From Promethearchaeota archaeon (GTDB lineage: Archaea; Asgardarchaeota; Lokiarchaeia; Sigyniarchaeales; SOKP01): a stretch of 64,000 nt of DNA. Made by a program: the position numbers and the translations under genes. Positions 1-10,151 of the stretch are shown one piece after another. The notes under the pieces were generated by a model that was not told where the DNA came from, made no database searches, and worked only from the letters and a program-made list of their open reading frames with translations. How positions within the stretch are numbered: position 1 is the first letter of the stretch; the number at the start of each line of letters is the position of its first letter. The stretch is taken from positions 1-64,000 of the forward strand of contig JAFGGO010000027.1 in NCBI GenBank assembly GCA_016930515.1, given 5' to 3'.

Positions 1-294
1 CAACTATTTTAGTAAATCAAATGATTGCTTTTTCTACGATTTTTGTTCTATAGTCAACCTTAATCCATAGAAACCTCATTTTTTTCATATTCATTGTAAT
101 TTGGTTTTTTTGGGTTCCAAGTTTTTTAAATTGGTTATTAAACAAATAAAGAAATTAATATGAAATAATGAGATCTTGCTAAAAGGAAGAAATAAGATAT
201 TATAAAGCATTAAATGAAAAAAAAAGTGTTGATTGTTAAAAATAGTCCCATATTTCAAGAATGATTTTTATTTTTTCGCTTATTATTAAATTGT

Positions 295-1050
295 ATGGAT
301 CTTAAATATCTCAAGCTTTCTATCGAAAATAAGGTAGCTCTAGTCACTTTGCATCGCCCCGACAAGAGAAATGCTCTTTCTCCTGAAGTATTAGGCGAGA
401 TTGAAGCATTATTCACGCAATTAGGCGAAAACAAGGAAGTTAATGTGATCGTATTTACAGGTGGAGAACAATATTTTTCCGCAGGTTTCGACCTTAATTT
501 CGTGCGAACGCTAGAAAAAGTATCGAACGAGGATTTCACGGCTCTCTTTCATAGAGCTTATCGGGCAATGATGTTTTGCACTCAACCCGTCATTGCGGCA
601 GTTGGCGGTCCAGCGATCGCAGGTGGCTTTGATCTTAGCTTGATGTGCGACATTCGGTACGCGTCCGAACGGGCTAAATTTGGCCAACGGGAAATTGTCC
701 TCTCGCTCACTCCCGTCATGGACCCTTTGTGGCGGATCATTGGGTTAGGACGCGCCTTGGAGGTTGCTCTCACGGGTAGAATTTACGACGCACACGAAGC
801 CGAACATATGGGATATGTGAGCAAGGTTTTTCCCGAGGGAAAGTTGCTCGATTCAGTCATGGAAATAGCAAAAACAATGGCGTCTTATGATCGCGAAGTC
901 TTGCACGAAACGAAACAACTCGCCCAAAATGTCGTAAATCAAGACTTGGATGGAGCAATGAGGCTTCAAGAGTGGCTTTTTAGGTCATTTATAGGTTCGG
1001 AAGATAATCATAAGAGGGTGGACGCTCTATTGGAGAGTCTTAAAAAATAA
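295..1050 (+). CDS. Enoyl-CoA hydratase/isomerase (crotonase) family protein
   Basis: ORF 251 aa; crotonase-type pattern (VALVTLHRPDKRNALSPEV, TGGEQYFSAGFDL, PVIAAVGGPAIAGGFDLSLMCDIRYA). Confidence 0.9.
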   Translation: MDLKYLKLSIENKVALVTLHRPDKRNALSPEVLGEIEALFTQLGENKEVNVIVFTGGEQYFSAGFDLNFVRTLEKVSNEDFTALFHRAYRAMMFCTQPVIAAVGGPAIAGGFDLSLMCDIRYASERAKFGQREIVLSLTPVMDPLWRIIGLGRALEVALTGRIYDAHEAEHMGYVSKVFPEGKLLDSVMEIAKTMASYDREVLHETKQLAQNVVNQDLDGAMRLQEWLFRSFIGSEDNHKRVDALLESLKK

Positions 1051-1150
1051 ACGAAAATATCTTAAAAACACTACCTTTTTTCTTTTCTTATTACAAGTAT
1101 TCCCCTTAATAACAAACAATAATAGTTTGGTAGTCATAAATTAATTATAT

Positions 1151-3214
1151 ATGGATTTGATATTGCGTAAAAGGGACCTCGTTAAGGCACCCAATTTGAA
1201 AAAAACTTTTACCTTGATAAACCAGCACTTGTATGGCAGACTAAAATACACCGATACCGACACGAGGACTCGTTCGAAAGAAATCGTCAACTTGTTATTG
1301 ATTAAACTGGTAGACGAAATGACGAAATCGGCTGATGATGAGTTAGATTTTTGCGTCAAGAATTCAGAAACGGATCGAGAATTGTATGAAAGGTTGCAAT
1401 CGTTTTTCACTTCAAAAGTAAAAAGGAAATATCCTGACCTTTTATCTGATAAAGATTTTCTATCTTTGAATCCCGAACTTACCAAATTAATCGTTCAAGA
1501 ATTGCAGCATATCTCACTCTTACGCTCATCAAAAGATGTGTTTGCTGACGCTTTTGAAGTCTTTGTAAGTAAACTCTTAAAAGAAGAAGGAGGTCAATTT
1601 TTCACACCTTCTAATGTTGTTCGGTTTATGGTGCGCTATTTAAATCCAAATCTCACCTCGCTAGTGTTAGATCCTGCCTGCGGGCATGGAGGTTTTTTAT
1701 TAGAAGTAAAAGACTTATTATGGGAAAAAATCAACCAAGCAGAGGTTAACGCTTTTGAATTTGGAAAAAAAATCGTTTCTAACTTATATGGCATTGATAA
1801 AGACGCCTTTTTGGTGAAAATATGCAAGCTCTATTTGGAGATTTTGAGCAGTGGAAAATCCAATATCGTATGCGAAGACTCGCTAGATCCTCTGAATTAT
1901 CGTTCTCAAGCCCGTGAACTCATCAAAAATGAGAAATTTGATGTGGTGCTCACGAATCCTCCGTTTGGTGCTAAAATACCCATAGAAGAAAAGAGAATCT
2001 TGGAATTGTACGAGCTTGGATACCAATGGAAAAGCTTTGGTAAGGATAGTTGGAAAAGATCCTCAATACTCGTGAAAAAAAAGGCACCTCAAATATTATT
2101 TATCGAGCGGTGCGTTCAATTATTAAAAAACGGAGGCAAATTAGGGATCATCTTGCCTGAGGGTATATTTGGAAATGTTTCTGATGGAAATATATGGGAA
2201 TTTTTAAAATCAAAAGGAATAGTCCTAGGTGTTGTCTCTTTAAGCCAGAATACATTTCAACCATATACCTGTAATAAAACAAGCATTTTATTCTTCCAAA
2301 AACTTGAAAAAATACCTAAAGATTACGAGATCCAGTTTGCTATCGTAAATCATGTGGGACACGATAAGGACGGAAAAGATCTTTTCAAATTAAACCGAGA
2401 CGGAAGTAAGAAGCTAGACAATGATGGTAAACAAATTATTAATGATGATTTGTTAGAACTTAACGAGAAAATGAAAAAATGTGAGAGATTTAATTATCAC
2501 AAAAAGCAGCTCGTTTTCAAGATAAATTATAGCGAAATAAAAAACAACATTTTCATCCCGTACTATTACACTGGGGTGGAAAAAAAACTTAAAATACTCC
2601 AAGAAAACAAGGATTATGTACTCAGATCAATAAAGGATTTAGTAAAAAATAAAATTATATATTCACCTAAAAATAACCACCTTCCACGAGGAGACGAAAT
2701 AGGCTCTCATGTGTATGGCCTGGGTGAAGTACCATTCATAAGGACGAGCGAAATTTCTAATTGGGAAATAAACCTTGACGCTCATAAAAAAACCTCTAAA
2801 GAAGTATACGAGCAATATAAGCATAAACAAAACATCGAATTTGGGGACCTCTTACTGGTAAAAGACGGTGGACCTAATTTAATTGGAAAAACTGCGTTCG
2901 TTACTGAACTCGATACTAACATAATCATTCAAAGCCATATTTTCCAGCTTAAATGCTTGGAAAACGACGATGCAATCGATCCTTACCTCCTCATTTACTT
3001 GCTCAATTTAGATATCGTTCAACAACAAATTCAAGCAATAACTTTCGTACAGGGAACCATAGCAACGATCGGAAACCGCGTGATGGATGTAATCTTACCT
3101 TTACCGGCACAAAAAGAGAAAAGAAAAGAAATCTCAACTCGTGTTCGGGAAATCATTGAAAAAAAGGTCGAAATCAGAAAAAAAATGAAAGTGCTCTCAT
3201 TGGATTTAGATTAA
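1151..3214 (+). CDS. N6-adenine DNA methyltransferase of HsdM type with C-terminal specificity (target recognition)-like domain
   Basis: ORF 687 aa; GGQFFTPSNVVRFMV, SAM motif DPACGHGGFL, catalytic NPPF (TNPPFGAKI); C-terminus resembles HsdS-type TRD (FGDLLLVKDGG...IIQSHIFQL...GTIATIGNRVMDVILPLP). Confidence 0.88.
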   Translation: MDLILRKRDLVKAPNLKKTFTLINQHLYGRLKYTDTDTRTRSKEIVNLLLIKLVDEMTKSADDELDFCVKNSETDRELYERLQSFFTSKVKRKYPDLLSDKDFLSLNPELTKLIVQELQHISLLRSSKDVFADAFEVFVSKLLKEEGGQFFTPSNVVRFMVRYLNPNLTSLVLDPACGHGGFLLEVKDLLWEKINQAEVNAFEFGKKIVSNLYGIDKDAFLVKICKLYLEILSSGKSNIVCEDSLDPLNYRSQARELIKNEKFDVVLTNPPFGAKIPIEEKRILELYELGYQWKSFGKDSWKRSSILVKKKAPQILFIERCVQLLKNGGKLGIILPEGIFGNVSDGNIWEFLKSKGIVLGVVSLSQNTFQPYTCNKTSILFFQKLEKIPKDYEIQFAIVNHVGHDKDGKDLFKLNRDGSKKLDNDGKQIINDDLLELNEKMKKCERFNYHKKQLVFKINYSEIKNNIFIPYYYTGVEKKLKILQENKDYVLRSIKDLVKNKIIYSPKNNHLPRGDEIGSHVYGLGEVPFIRTSEISNWEINLDAHKKTSKEVYEQYKHKQNIEFGDLLLVKDGGPNLIGKTAFVTELDTNIIIQSHIFQLKCLENDDAIDPYLLIYLLNLDIVQQQIQAITFVQGTIATIGNRVMDVILPLPAQKEKRKEISTRVREIIEKKVEIRKKMKVLSLDLD

Positions 3215-3244
3215 GTATTAAAATCGTGAAAAAAAGGAAAAAGA

Positions 3245-5032
3245 CTAATAAAGGGCGTCGATCTGTTCTCCGTATTTTTGAAAAACATTTCGTCGCTTTA
3301 ATTTCATGGTTTGCGTTAAGAGTCCGTTTTCAAGAGTGAAGTCTTCTGCCGTAAAGATTAACTTCTTAGGAACCTCATAATGCGCAAAATTATCTTTCAA
3401 CTGATTTTGTACGGTTTCCTTTAGAAGCTGCTGGATTTCTGGATTTTTTACAAGATCAGAAGGATTTATCTCGGATATTCCCATTTCTTTAGCCTCGATT
3501 CCAAGTATACCAAAGTCAGGAACAACTATTCCAACATTATATGGTTTTCCATCTCCAAAAATCATGATGTTTGCAACCAGTGGGTTGAGCTTTATTTCTT
3601 CCTCAATGGCTGCGGGATGGACATATTTACCATTTTCAAGTTTATATTCTTCCTTGAACCTGCCCGTAATGTGTAAGAATCCGTCTTCGTCGAACCATCC
3701 TCTATCGCCAGTTCGAACTCCTTTTCCTAAGACAGGGTCTTCTACCATGGTCTCTGCGGTTTTAGCTGGTTTGTTGTGATATCCTTGCATTACATTAGGA
3801 CCATAGCAGATAATTTCGCCGTCCAAGCTATCTTCTCCGACTAAGGACTTGTCAATAACTATCGTGACATTTTCGATTGGTCTTCCTACCGTGCCTATTT
3901 TTTGAGCCGAAGGACAATTCACGGTCATGGTTGGAGATGTTTCTGTCATGCCGTAGCAATCGTAGGTGGGAACGCCTAGATCGATGAAAAATTGAGCAAT
4001 ATCCGGGTTCATAACAGCACTACCTGTGACCGAAAACCTTAATCGACCTCCAAATAATTCCCGCAAGTTTGAAAACATGAATTCCATTGATTGTTTTTCT
4101 TCTTCGTCAATAGTTCCCCCTTCTCTCAATATTTTTGAATTTTCTATTGCTTTGAGGAATGCGCTCTCTACATCTGGACCTGCTTCTTTCATTTTATGGT
4201 GTATGCCGTTATAAATGTTATTAAAAACGCGTGGAACCGCCATGAATATTGTAGGTTTTACTTTTTGCATGTCTTCTGTTAATGTTAATGTCGTTTCCAT
4301 GAGTCCAACAGACATGCCGTGATATGTGTTTAAGTATAATTCTGAGGTTTGACCATAACTATGAGCCCAAGGAAGGATCCCAAAGGTAACATCATTTTCA
4401 TCTATGCCTGGAAAAGCCGCGTGAGAGCCTAGTAAATTAGAAGTAAAATTTCCGTGACTTAAGAGCACGCCCTTAGGATCTCCCGTTGTTCCAGATGTGT
4501 AAATGAGGCCAGCAATATCACTCCAGTGTGGTTTCAGAGAGGGTACTGGATTTTTTGCACCTAATTCTTCTAAATTCGACATGGTATTGTTTCCTTCACC
4601 ACGAATTATGAATATTTTCTCCAATGTATCAATGTCGCCCTTAAAGTCTTTTATTTTCTCATATACATCGTTATTCACCACGAACAAGAAGCGTAATCCG
4701 CTGTCCTTAATAATATAATGCCATACCTTAACTAATTCTTTCTCGTACATTGGAACCAACCTAGCATTAAGACCATAAGTTGCGTACGCAATGACGGCCC
4801 ATTCCACGCTGTTATCGATTATAAGTCCTACGGATTCTTGTTCTTTCAGACCGATATGTGCCAAGCCTCCTCGGAGATTGTTAACTCTATCGGTCACTTG
4901 CTCATAAGTGGTCCATTCGTAATCTCCGTTAGAATTTTTCGTACCAATAAACGGGCGCTTTCCAAACTTTTTGACTGCGTCTTTAAAGAGATCAACCAAA
5001 TTCGTTGGATACTTGAACCATTCTTCTTTCAT
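3245..5032 (-). CDS. AMP-dependent synthetase/ligase (long-chain acyl-CoA synthetase-like)
   Basis: ORF 595 aa; AMP-binding motif YTSGTTGDPKGVLLSHGN, YGMTETSPTMTVN, TGDRGWFDEDGFLHITGRFKE. Confidence 0.93.
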   Translation of the reverse strand: MKEEWFKYPTNLVDLFKDAVKKFGKRPFIGTKNSNGDYEWTTYEQVTDRVNNLRGGLAHIGLKEQESVGLIIDNSVEWAVIAYATYGLNARLVPMYEKELVKVWHYIIKDSGLRFLFVVNNDVYEKIKDFKGDIDTLEKIFIIRGEGNNTMSNLEELGAKNPVPSLKPHWSDIAGLIYTSGTTGDPKGVLLSHGNFTSNLLGSHAAFPGIDENDVTFGILPWAHSYGQTSELYLNTYHGMSVGLMETTLTLTEDMQKVKPTIFMAVPRVFNNIYNGIHHKMKEAGPDVESAFLKAIENSKILREGGTIDEEEKQSMEFMFSNLRELFGGRLRFSVTGSAVMNPDIAQFFIDLGVPTYDCYGMTETSPTMTVNCPSAQKIGTVGRPIENVTIVIDKSLVGEDSLDGEIICYGPNVMQGYHNKPAKTAETMVEDPVLGKGVRTGDRGWFDEDGFLHITGRFKEEYKLENGKYVHPAAIEEEIKLNPLVANIMIFGDGKPYNVGIVVPDFGILGIEAKEMGISEINPSDLVKNPEIQQLLKETVQNQLKDNFAHYEVPKKLIFTAEDFTLENGLLTQTMKLKRRNVFQKYGEQIDALY

Positions 5033-5321
5033 ATAAGTTCATTACCTCTAATTTATAGAAAAATATGATTAAATTTTGAAAAAATTTATTTTACCATTAC
5101 AAATTTACGAATAGTTATAAATTTTAATCTAAATTTTTAAAGAAATTTATGATTGATGATTAGTGTTCGCTGAAAATATGACAGAACTGTGAAAAAAAGC
5201 AAGGAAAATTATATTATCCTCAAATAATAATTCTTTTTTATCTTAATGGCTTCTCCCAAATATCGTATGAATTAATTTTCGTTTAGAATATAATTTAATC
5301 TTTATAAATAAAGCAAAAATC

Positions 5322-6422
5322 ATGAAAAGATTTAAGAGCATCGATCTCTTGCGTGGATTGTCCATGGTGTGGATGATATATGGCCATATAATGGATTGGT
5401 GGCTCGAACCTTCCAGTTATTGGTTTTATCATTGTATTCGGGCAATGGGGGACGTCTTTGGATCGGGATCGTTTATCTTTCTTTCGGGGATTAGCACGAT
5501 GATTTCTTATCGAAGGAGAAATGAAAGAGCTCTCTCTTCGGGTGGAAGTGATTTCTCGCAAGTTAGAACCGAATATCTCTTTAGAGCATTCTTTTTCTTA
5601 CTTGTGGCCTTTGGATATAACTTTATCGTTTCAATAATGGCAATGAATTTTTTCTTGATTTGGAACTGGTTTGTACTCCAAACCGTGGCGTTCTCGCTAT
5701 TTCTAGCTTGGCCATTACTAAAAAGTTCTAAATTAGTGCGAATCATCTTAGGGGCGCTAATAATGATTGGAAATCAAATTCTTCTCGCCTTCCTACTTCC
5801 TTACGAAGGGGAGGCAAATATCCTTGGCGTTTTATTCCACATCTTTTATACAAATATCAAACTCGACCCAATTTTTTCGTTCTTCCCATTCTTTTTGATA
5901 GGTACTGTATTAGGAGATCTCGTACACGATCTATCTAAAATAGAGCATTCAGAAGAGCAAATGACCTTGGTAAGAAAACAGTTATTGTTTCCTTCGTTAA
6001 TCTTGGGAACGATATTATATTTAACTGGCATCGTCTATTTATTTCCCACTTTCATCCATCACAGGACCTTTCCGTGGTTGATTTATGACCTCGGGTTTAT
6101 TTTAATTGTTAGTTCAATGTTTATTAGCTTGGATTTCCTCGGTGCGTTAGATCGAAAGAAAAGCTATAAGTCTCTATTTTATTTCTCTTATTATTCAATT
6201 TCAGCGTATTTGGCTCATAATCTCTTATTTTTCGTATTTACCCAAAAACTTAATTGGATTTTATTAACACCTGCCGCGTTTATAACAATAATTCTTGTAG
6301 GCGTGCTTTTAAGGGCACTTTACAAGTCAAAATATAGGGAAGACGTATCGCTTAAGGTTCAAATTGGAAAAATAGCATTGTATCTCACGAAAAAGATTGA
6401 AAATAGGAAATTATCCTTATAA
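5322..6422 (+). CDS. Multi-TM acyltransferase-like membrane protein (heparan-alpha-glucosaminide N-acetyltransferase/DUF1624-like)
   Basis: ORF 366 aa; N-terminal MKRFKSIDLLRGLSMVWMIYGHIMDWW matches the RxxSxDxLRGLxMxxMIxxH style; about 9 hydrophobic helices. Confidence 0.7.
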   Translation: MKRFKSIDLLRGLSMVWMIYGHIMDWWLEPSSYWFYHCIRAMGDVFGSGSFIFLSGISTMISYRRRNERALSSGGSDFSQVRTEYLFRAFFFLLVAFGYNFIVSIMAMNFFLIWNWFVLQTVAFSLFLAWPLLKSSKLVRIILGALIMIGNQILLAFLLPYEGEANILGVLFHIFYTNIKLDPIFSFFPFFLIGTVLGDLVHDLSKIEHSEEQMTLVRKQLLFPSLILGTILYLTGIVYLFPTFIHHRTFPWLIYDLGFILIVSSMFISLDFLGALDRKKSYKSLFYFSYYSISAYLAHNLLFFVFTQKLNWILLTPAAFITIILVGVLLRALYKSKYREDVSLKVQIGKIALYLTKKIENRKLSL

Positions 6423-6490
6423 TAATATTTCTCTTTATCTTTTTCTCTAAAAATTTATATATTTTAACACCAATACAACAATAGATCTAA

Positions 6491-7387
6491 ATGAAAGACG
6501 ATATTTCTAATAAAATGATCATAACGGCCGCCCTCACGGGAGCATCAACTACTCGAGAACAAAATCCCGCAATACCGCATACGGCAGAAGAATTTGGAGA
6601 GGAGGCTAAGAAATGCTACGAAGCTGGAGCGTCAATCGTTCACTTGCATGTGAGGAATCCGACAACTGGGCTTCCCGAGATCGATCTAGAAATAATCCGG
6701 GCGGCACTCGCAAACATTAAATCGAAAGCTCCCGATCTGATCATAAATCTCAGCACGGCCATAAATACTTTAGCAACCCAAGAGCAGAGAATCGCTCCCG
6801 TGAAGAACTTTAAACCACCGCTCGCCTCCTTAAACTCAAATTCTATGAACTTTTCTATCGGGGACTATAAAACTGGAAGGGTTATCAAGGGAGGAGATAA
6901 CATATTTGCAAACGACTTTAAACTCGTGCAAGCTTTTGCCAAGGAAATGAAAAATGTAGGAACTAAACCGGAGATCGAGATTTACGACATGGGTGGCATG
7001 TATAATATTCTATTTCTCAACAAGCAAGATGGGCTATTCAAACAACCTTTACATTTTCAATTCGTTTTTGGAGTATTAGGGGGGATTCCTTTTACAATGC
7101 AAAATTTGGCATTATTAACCGCCCTCTTACCTCCTGGCTCAACTTGGAGCGTATGTGGTGTTGCAAAGCAACAATTTCAAGCAGGCATTTGCGCTGCTGC
7201 ATTGGGTGGACATGTGCGAGTTGGTTTGGAAGATAATATTCGGCTTATTTCTGGTGAACTGGCGAAAGGAAGTTGGGAGCAGGTAGAATGGGCCGTTCGA
7301 TTGGCAAGAATAACGGGAAGGGACGTAGCAAGTCCTTCTGAAACTCGAGAACTTTTACGCTTGCGAAACAAAGATATTTCAATTTAA
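6491..7387 (+). CDS. BKACE-family protein (beta-keto acid cleavage enzyme, DUF849)
   Basis: ORF 298 aa; IITAALTGASTTREQNPAIPHTAEE, GASIVHLHVRNPTTGLPEID, GGHVRVGLEDNI. Confidence 0.9.
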   Translation: MKDDISNKMIITAALTGASTTREQNPAIPHTAEEFGEEAKKCYEAGASIVHLHVRNPTTGLPEIDLEIIRAALANIKSKAPDLIINLSTAINTLATQEQRIAPVKNFKPPLASLNSNSMNFSIGDYKTGRVIKGGDNIFANDFKLVQAFAKEMKNVGTKPEIEIYDMGGMYNILFLNKQDGLFKQPLHFQFVFGVLGGIPFTMQNLALLTALLPPGSTWSVCGVAKQQFQAGICAAALGGHVRVGLEDNIRLISGELAKGSWEQVEWAVRLARITGRDVASPSETRELLRLRNKDISI

Positions 7388-7432
7388 TTTGGAATATAAC
7401 TACTCTTTTATTTGAAGGAAAAAAAGAAAATA

Positions 7433-8188
7433 TTATCTGATGAATAACTCCTTGATAAATCGTGGAAGAACAAAACCAATGTAAAACGAGATTGCCGAAA
7501 TAATGCCGCAAAGTCTTGAAATCACGACGATTATTTCCCCAAAATCAACAAAAAAGGTTTCAATGATCGCTCCAGATGTAAAAACAATAAAAGCAACCAA
7601 CAAGAACTTTCCTTTTAGGCGAATCTCCCTATTGTCAGCCTCTAATGCGATATAGGAAAATATTATTCCAGTTACGACAAAAGATAAGGACGCAAATAGA
7701 ATGAAAACATCTACAATATCGTTCCAGTCTGCGTAATAGGGGCTTTTTCTCGTCCCGATGGACGAGTAATCCGTAAGGAACGACGCCAAGAAGTAAATCT
7801 CAAACAGTATTCCCATAACAACCATTATACATACTAAACTTTTACGTAATTTATCCTTGGTTTTGAGAACAATGTCTCCAAAGGCCTGTATCCACGTGTA
7901 GAACATGAAAGGTATAAACGCGTTCGCCAAGAAGAAATAAATAGGGTCCGCTAATTGATATTTAACATCCCCGCCAATGGTCATGGTCAAGAAAGAGATG
8001 GAATCGCCCCACCAGGCTGTCGTGAGCAAGATCCAAGTAAGACCTACCAATAATAGCTGCCTGTCTTTATATTTAAAATATTTAACGATTATCAATATCC
8101 CTAAAATAAGGGAAATTAAGGTAAAACCTAAACTAACTGCTCCTTGTAAAAATTGAATTGGTGTGATTGGTGTCATTTTATTTTTCAC
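7433..8188 (-). CDS. 7-TM-like membrane protein, paralog family copy 1
   Basis: ORF 251 aa, highly hydrophobic; shares FLQGAVSLGFTLISLILGILIIVKYFKYKDRQLLLVGLTWIL...WWGDS...YFFLANAF...FYIGFVLPRFIK with the two upstream ORFs. Confidence 0.8.
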   Translation of the reverse strand: MKNKMTPITPIQFLQGAVSLGFTLISLILGILIIVKYFKYKDRQLLLVGLTWILLTTAWWGDSISFLTMTIGGDVKYQLADPIYFFLANAFIPFMFYTWIQAFGDIVLKTKDKLRKSLVCIMVVMGILFEIYFLASFLTDYSSIGTRKSPYYADWNDIVDVFILFASLSFVVTGIIFSYIALEADNREIRLKGKFLLVAFIVFTSGAIIETFFVDFGEIIVVISRLCGIISAISFYIGFVLPRFIKELFIR

Positions 8189-8311
8189 TATGAAATAGTT
8201 CGTAGCTTATTGATTAATAGACCAATGTGACTACAATATATATATAGCTATTGGAATTCCTTACAGAAGCGTCAAAAAGAATCTATAATTATATAAAATT
8301 CTAATGTTATT

Positions 8312-9055
8312 TTATACAATTTTGAAAATTTTTTTTACAAATTTTGGTAAAACGAACCCAATATAGAAACAAATAGCTGAAGTAATTCCAAGTATCCGGG
8401 CAATTATTATTACTGCTAAAACATCTGTAAATAATATTTCAAGGAAGGTTGCTAATGTGAAAACGACAAATGCACCTAACAAGAACCACCCCTTCAATTT
8501 GATATGTAGTTTTTCTGATTTTATGGCCGTGTATGAGAAAACCATTCCCGTGATTACCAGAAACACGGATCCGCTCAACAAATATGTATTTACATACCAA
8601 TTCCAATCGACTATGTAATAATCTATTCTTCTTCCTAATAGTCTATAATCGTAAAAGAATATTATCAAAAATACGATCTCAAAAATTATTGCCCAAAGGA
8701 CGAGAATATTTCTTATTATCTTCTTTAATTTCTGTTTCTGGTCAACAAAAACTAATTCGCTAACAGTTTTTGGCCACATGTAAAAAATTGGTGCTATGAA
8801 TGCGTTCGCAAGGAAAAAATAGGTTTCATTTGGTAAAACATTGGTTGTGAACATGTAATATATAAATGTCAATGCGTCTCCCCACCAAGGGGAAGTTATT
8901 AACATCCATGTCATCCCTACCAAGATTAATTGTTTATCCCTGTATTTATAATATTTATATAACATTAATCCACCTAATACCCCAGATATTGCCGTAAAAA
9001 TCCAAGTTAATGCTCCTTGTAAGATAATTAGTACAGGATCTGTTGAAAATGTCAT
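8312..9055 (-). CDS. 7-TM-like membrane protein, paralog family copy 2
   Basis: ORF 247 aa; shares ILQGALTWIFTAISGVLGG...YKYRDKQLILVGMTWML...SPWWGDA...YFFLANAF...FYIGFVLPKFVKKIF. Confidence 0.8.
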   Translation of the reverse strand: MTFSTDPVLIILQGALTWIFTAISGVLGGLMLYKYYKYRDKQLILVGMTWMLITSPWWGDALTFIYYMFTTNVLPNETYFFLANAFIAPIFYMWPKTVSELVFVDQKQKLKKIIRNILVLWAIIFEIVFLIIFFYDYRLLGRRIDYYIVDWNWYVNTYLLSGSVFLVITGMVFSYTAIKSEKLHIKLKGWFLLGAFVVFTLATFLEILFTDVLAVIIIARILGITSAICFYIGFVLPKFVKKIFKIV

Positions 9056-9288
9056 ATTTTTTTCATTCTTTTTTTGAAATTTTTATTCAAATATATACAA
9101 AACTCTACAAATTTAAAACTAGCTTTTAAGATAATATATTAAGATATGATCTGTTTAAATATTAAAAGGAGCAAGATCTTTTTCTAAAAAAATATTGAAA
9201 AAAACCAATAAAATTTTATATTAAGGCGCAACGCATGAAAGGTTTTTCTTATCTACTTATTGAAAAGTAATAAAAAAAAAGAAATTAA

Positions 9289-10006
9289 TTAGAGATTAAA
9301 TAGGTTTTTCACGAATTTTGGAAGGACAAAACCAATATAGAACGCTAGTGCCGAAATAATGCCACAAATTCGAGCAACGAGAATCAATTCGGGAAAATCT
9401 ACGAATATGACTTCTAATAAAGTCCATAAGGTAAAAACAACGAACGCTACGGCCAAGATTTTCCCTTTAGCCCTAACCAGCGAATTTTCCGATTTCATTG
9501 CTTTGTATGAGAACAATAATCCTGTTATTGTAAAAATAATTGCTCCAGATGTAATGTATGCAGTAACGATCGGATTCCATTCTGCCAGATAAACACCTTT
9601 TCGTTCCCCTATTTGCGTGTAATCAGTTAAGAACATGAAGAAAAACACGATCTCAAATACGATCGCCCATATACCAAGAATCCATATTATTGCATTTTTA
9701 ATTTTTGGTTTTTCTGCTAAAACCAAATTTCCAAAAGTTCTTGGCCATAATAAGAACATCGGGAATATAAGTGCGTTAGCAAGGAAAAAATAGGGCGCAT
9801 CTGCTAAATAAGTAGTTTCGTCTCCAATCAGAATCAGGCCACCACGGAGATGTTAAAAAAATCCAAGTAATGCCCACCAGCAACAATTGCTTTTCCTTAT
9901 ATCTAAGGTATTTCAAGATCAACAAAATTCCTAAAATCAAGGAAATTAAAGTGAAGGATAGCGTTAAAGCTCCTTGAATAAATAAAATTGGGTCTGTAAT
10001 TACCAT
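9289..10006 (-). pseudogene. 7-TM-like membrane protein, paralog family copy 3, split by a frameshift
   Basis: Two minus-strand ORFs (9776-10006 N-terminal, 9289-9759 C-terminal). Translating on from SPWW in the next frame gives LILIGDETTYLADAPYFFLANALIFPMFLLWPRTFGNLV, continuous with the second ORF and colinear with copies 1 and 2. The break lies at about 9838. Confidence 0.82.
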
Positions 10007-10151
10007 TTCCTATTCTATTGAAGTTAATTTATTAATTGTATATAAAAAACGCTCTCTAAATATATAATTTTAGGTCGTTAAGGAAAGATATGTGTTCATT
10101 AAATTTTTGGTCTTTCAATTTTTAAATTTAAAGCATCATTAACAATAATTA

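Noticed and set aside
1141-1485. Minus-strand ORF (114 aa) antisense to the methyltransferase
   Set aside because: Shadow ORF inside a strongly supported CDS; sequence is low-complexity S/F/L-rich with no recognisable motif.
1151-3214. Complete type I restriction-modification or defence island
   Set aside because: No HsdR, second MTase, or other defence genes nearby; neighbours are metabolic.
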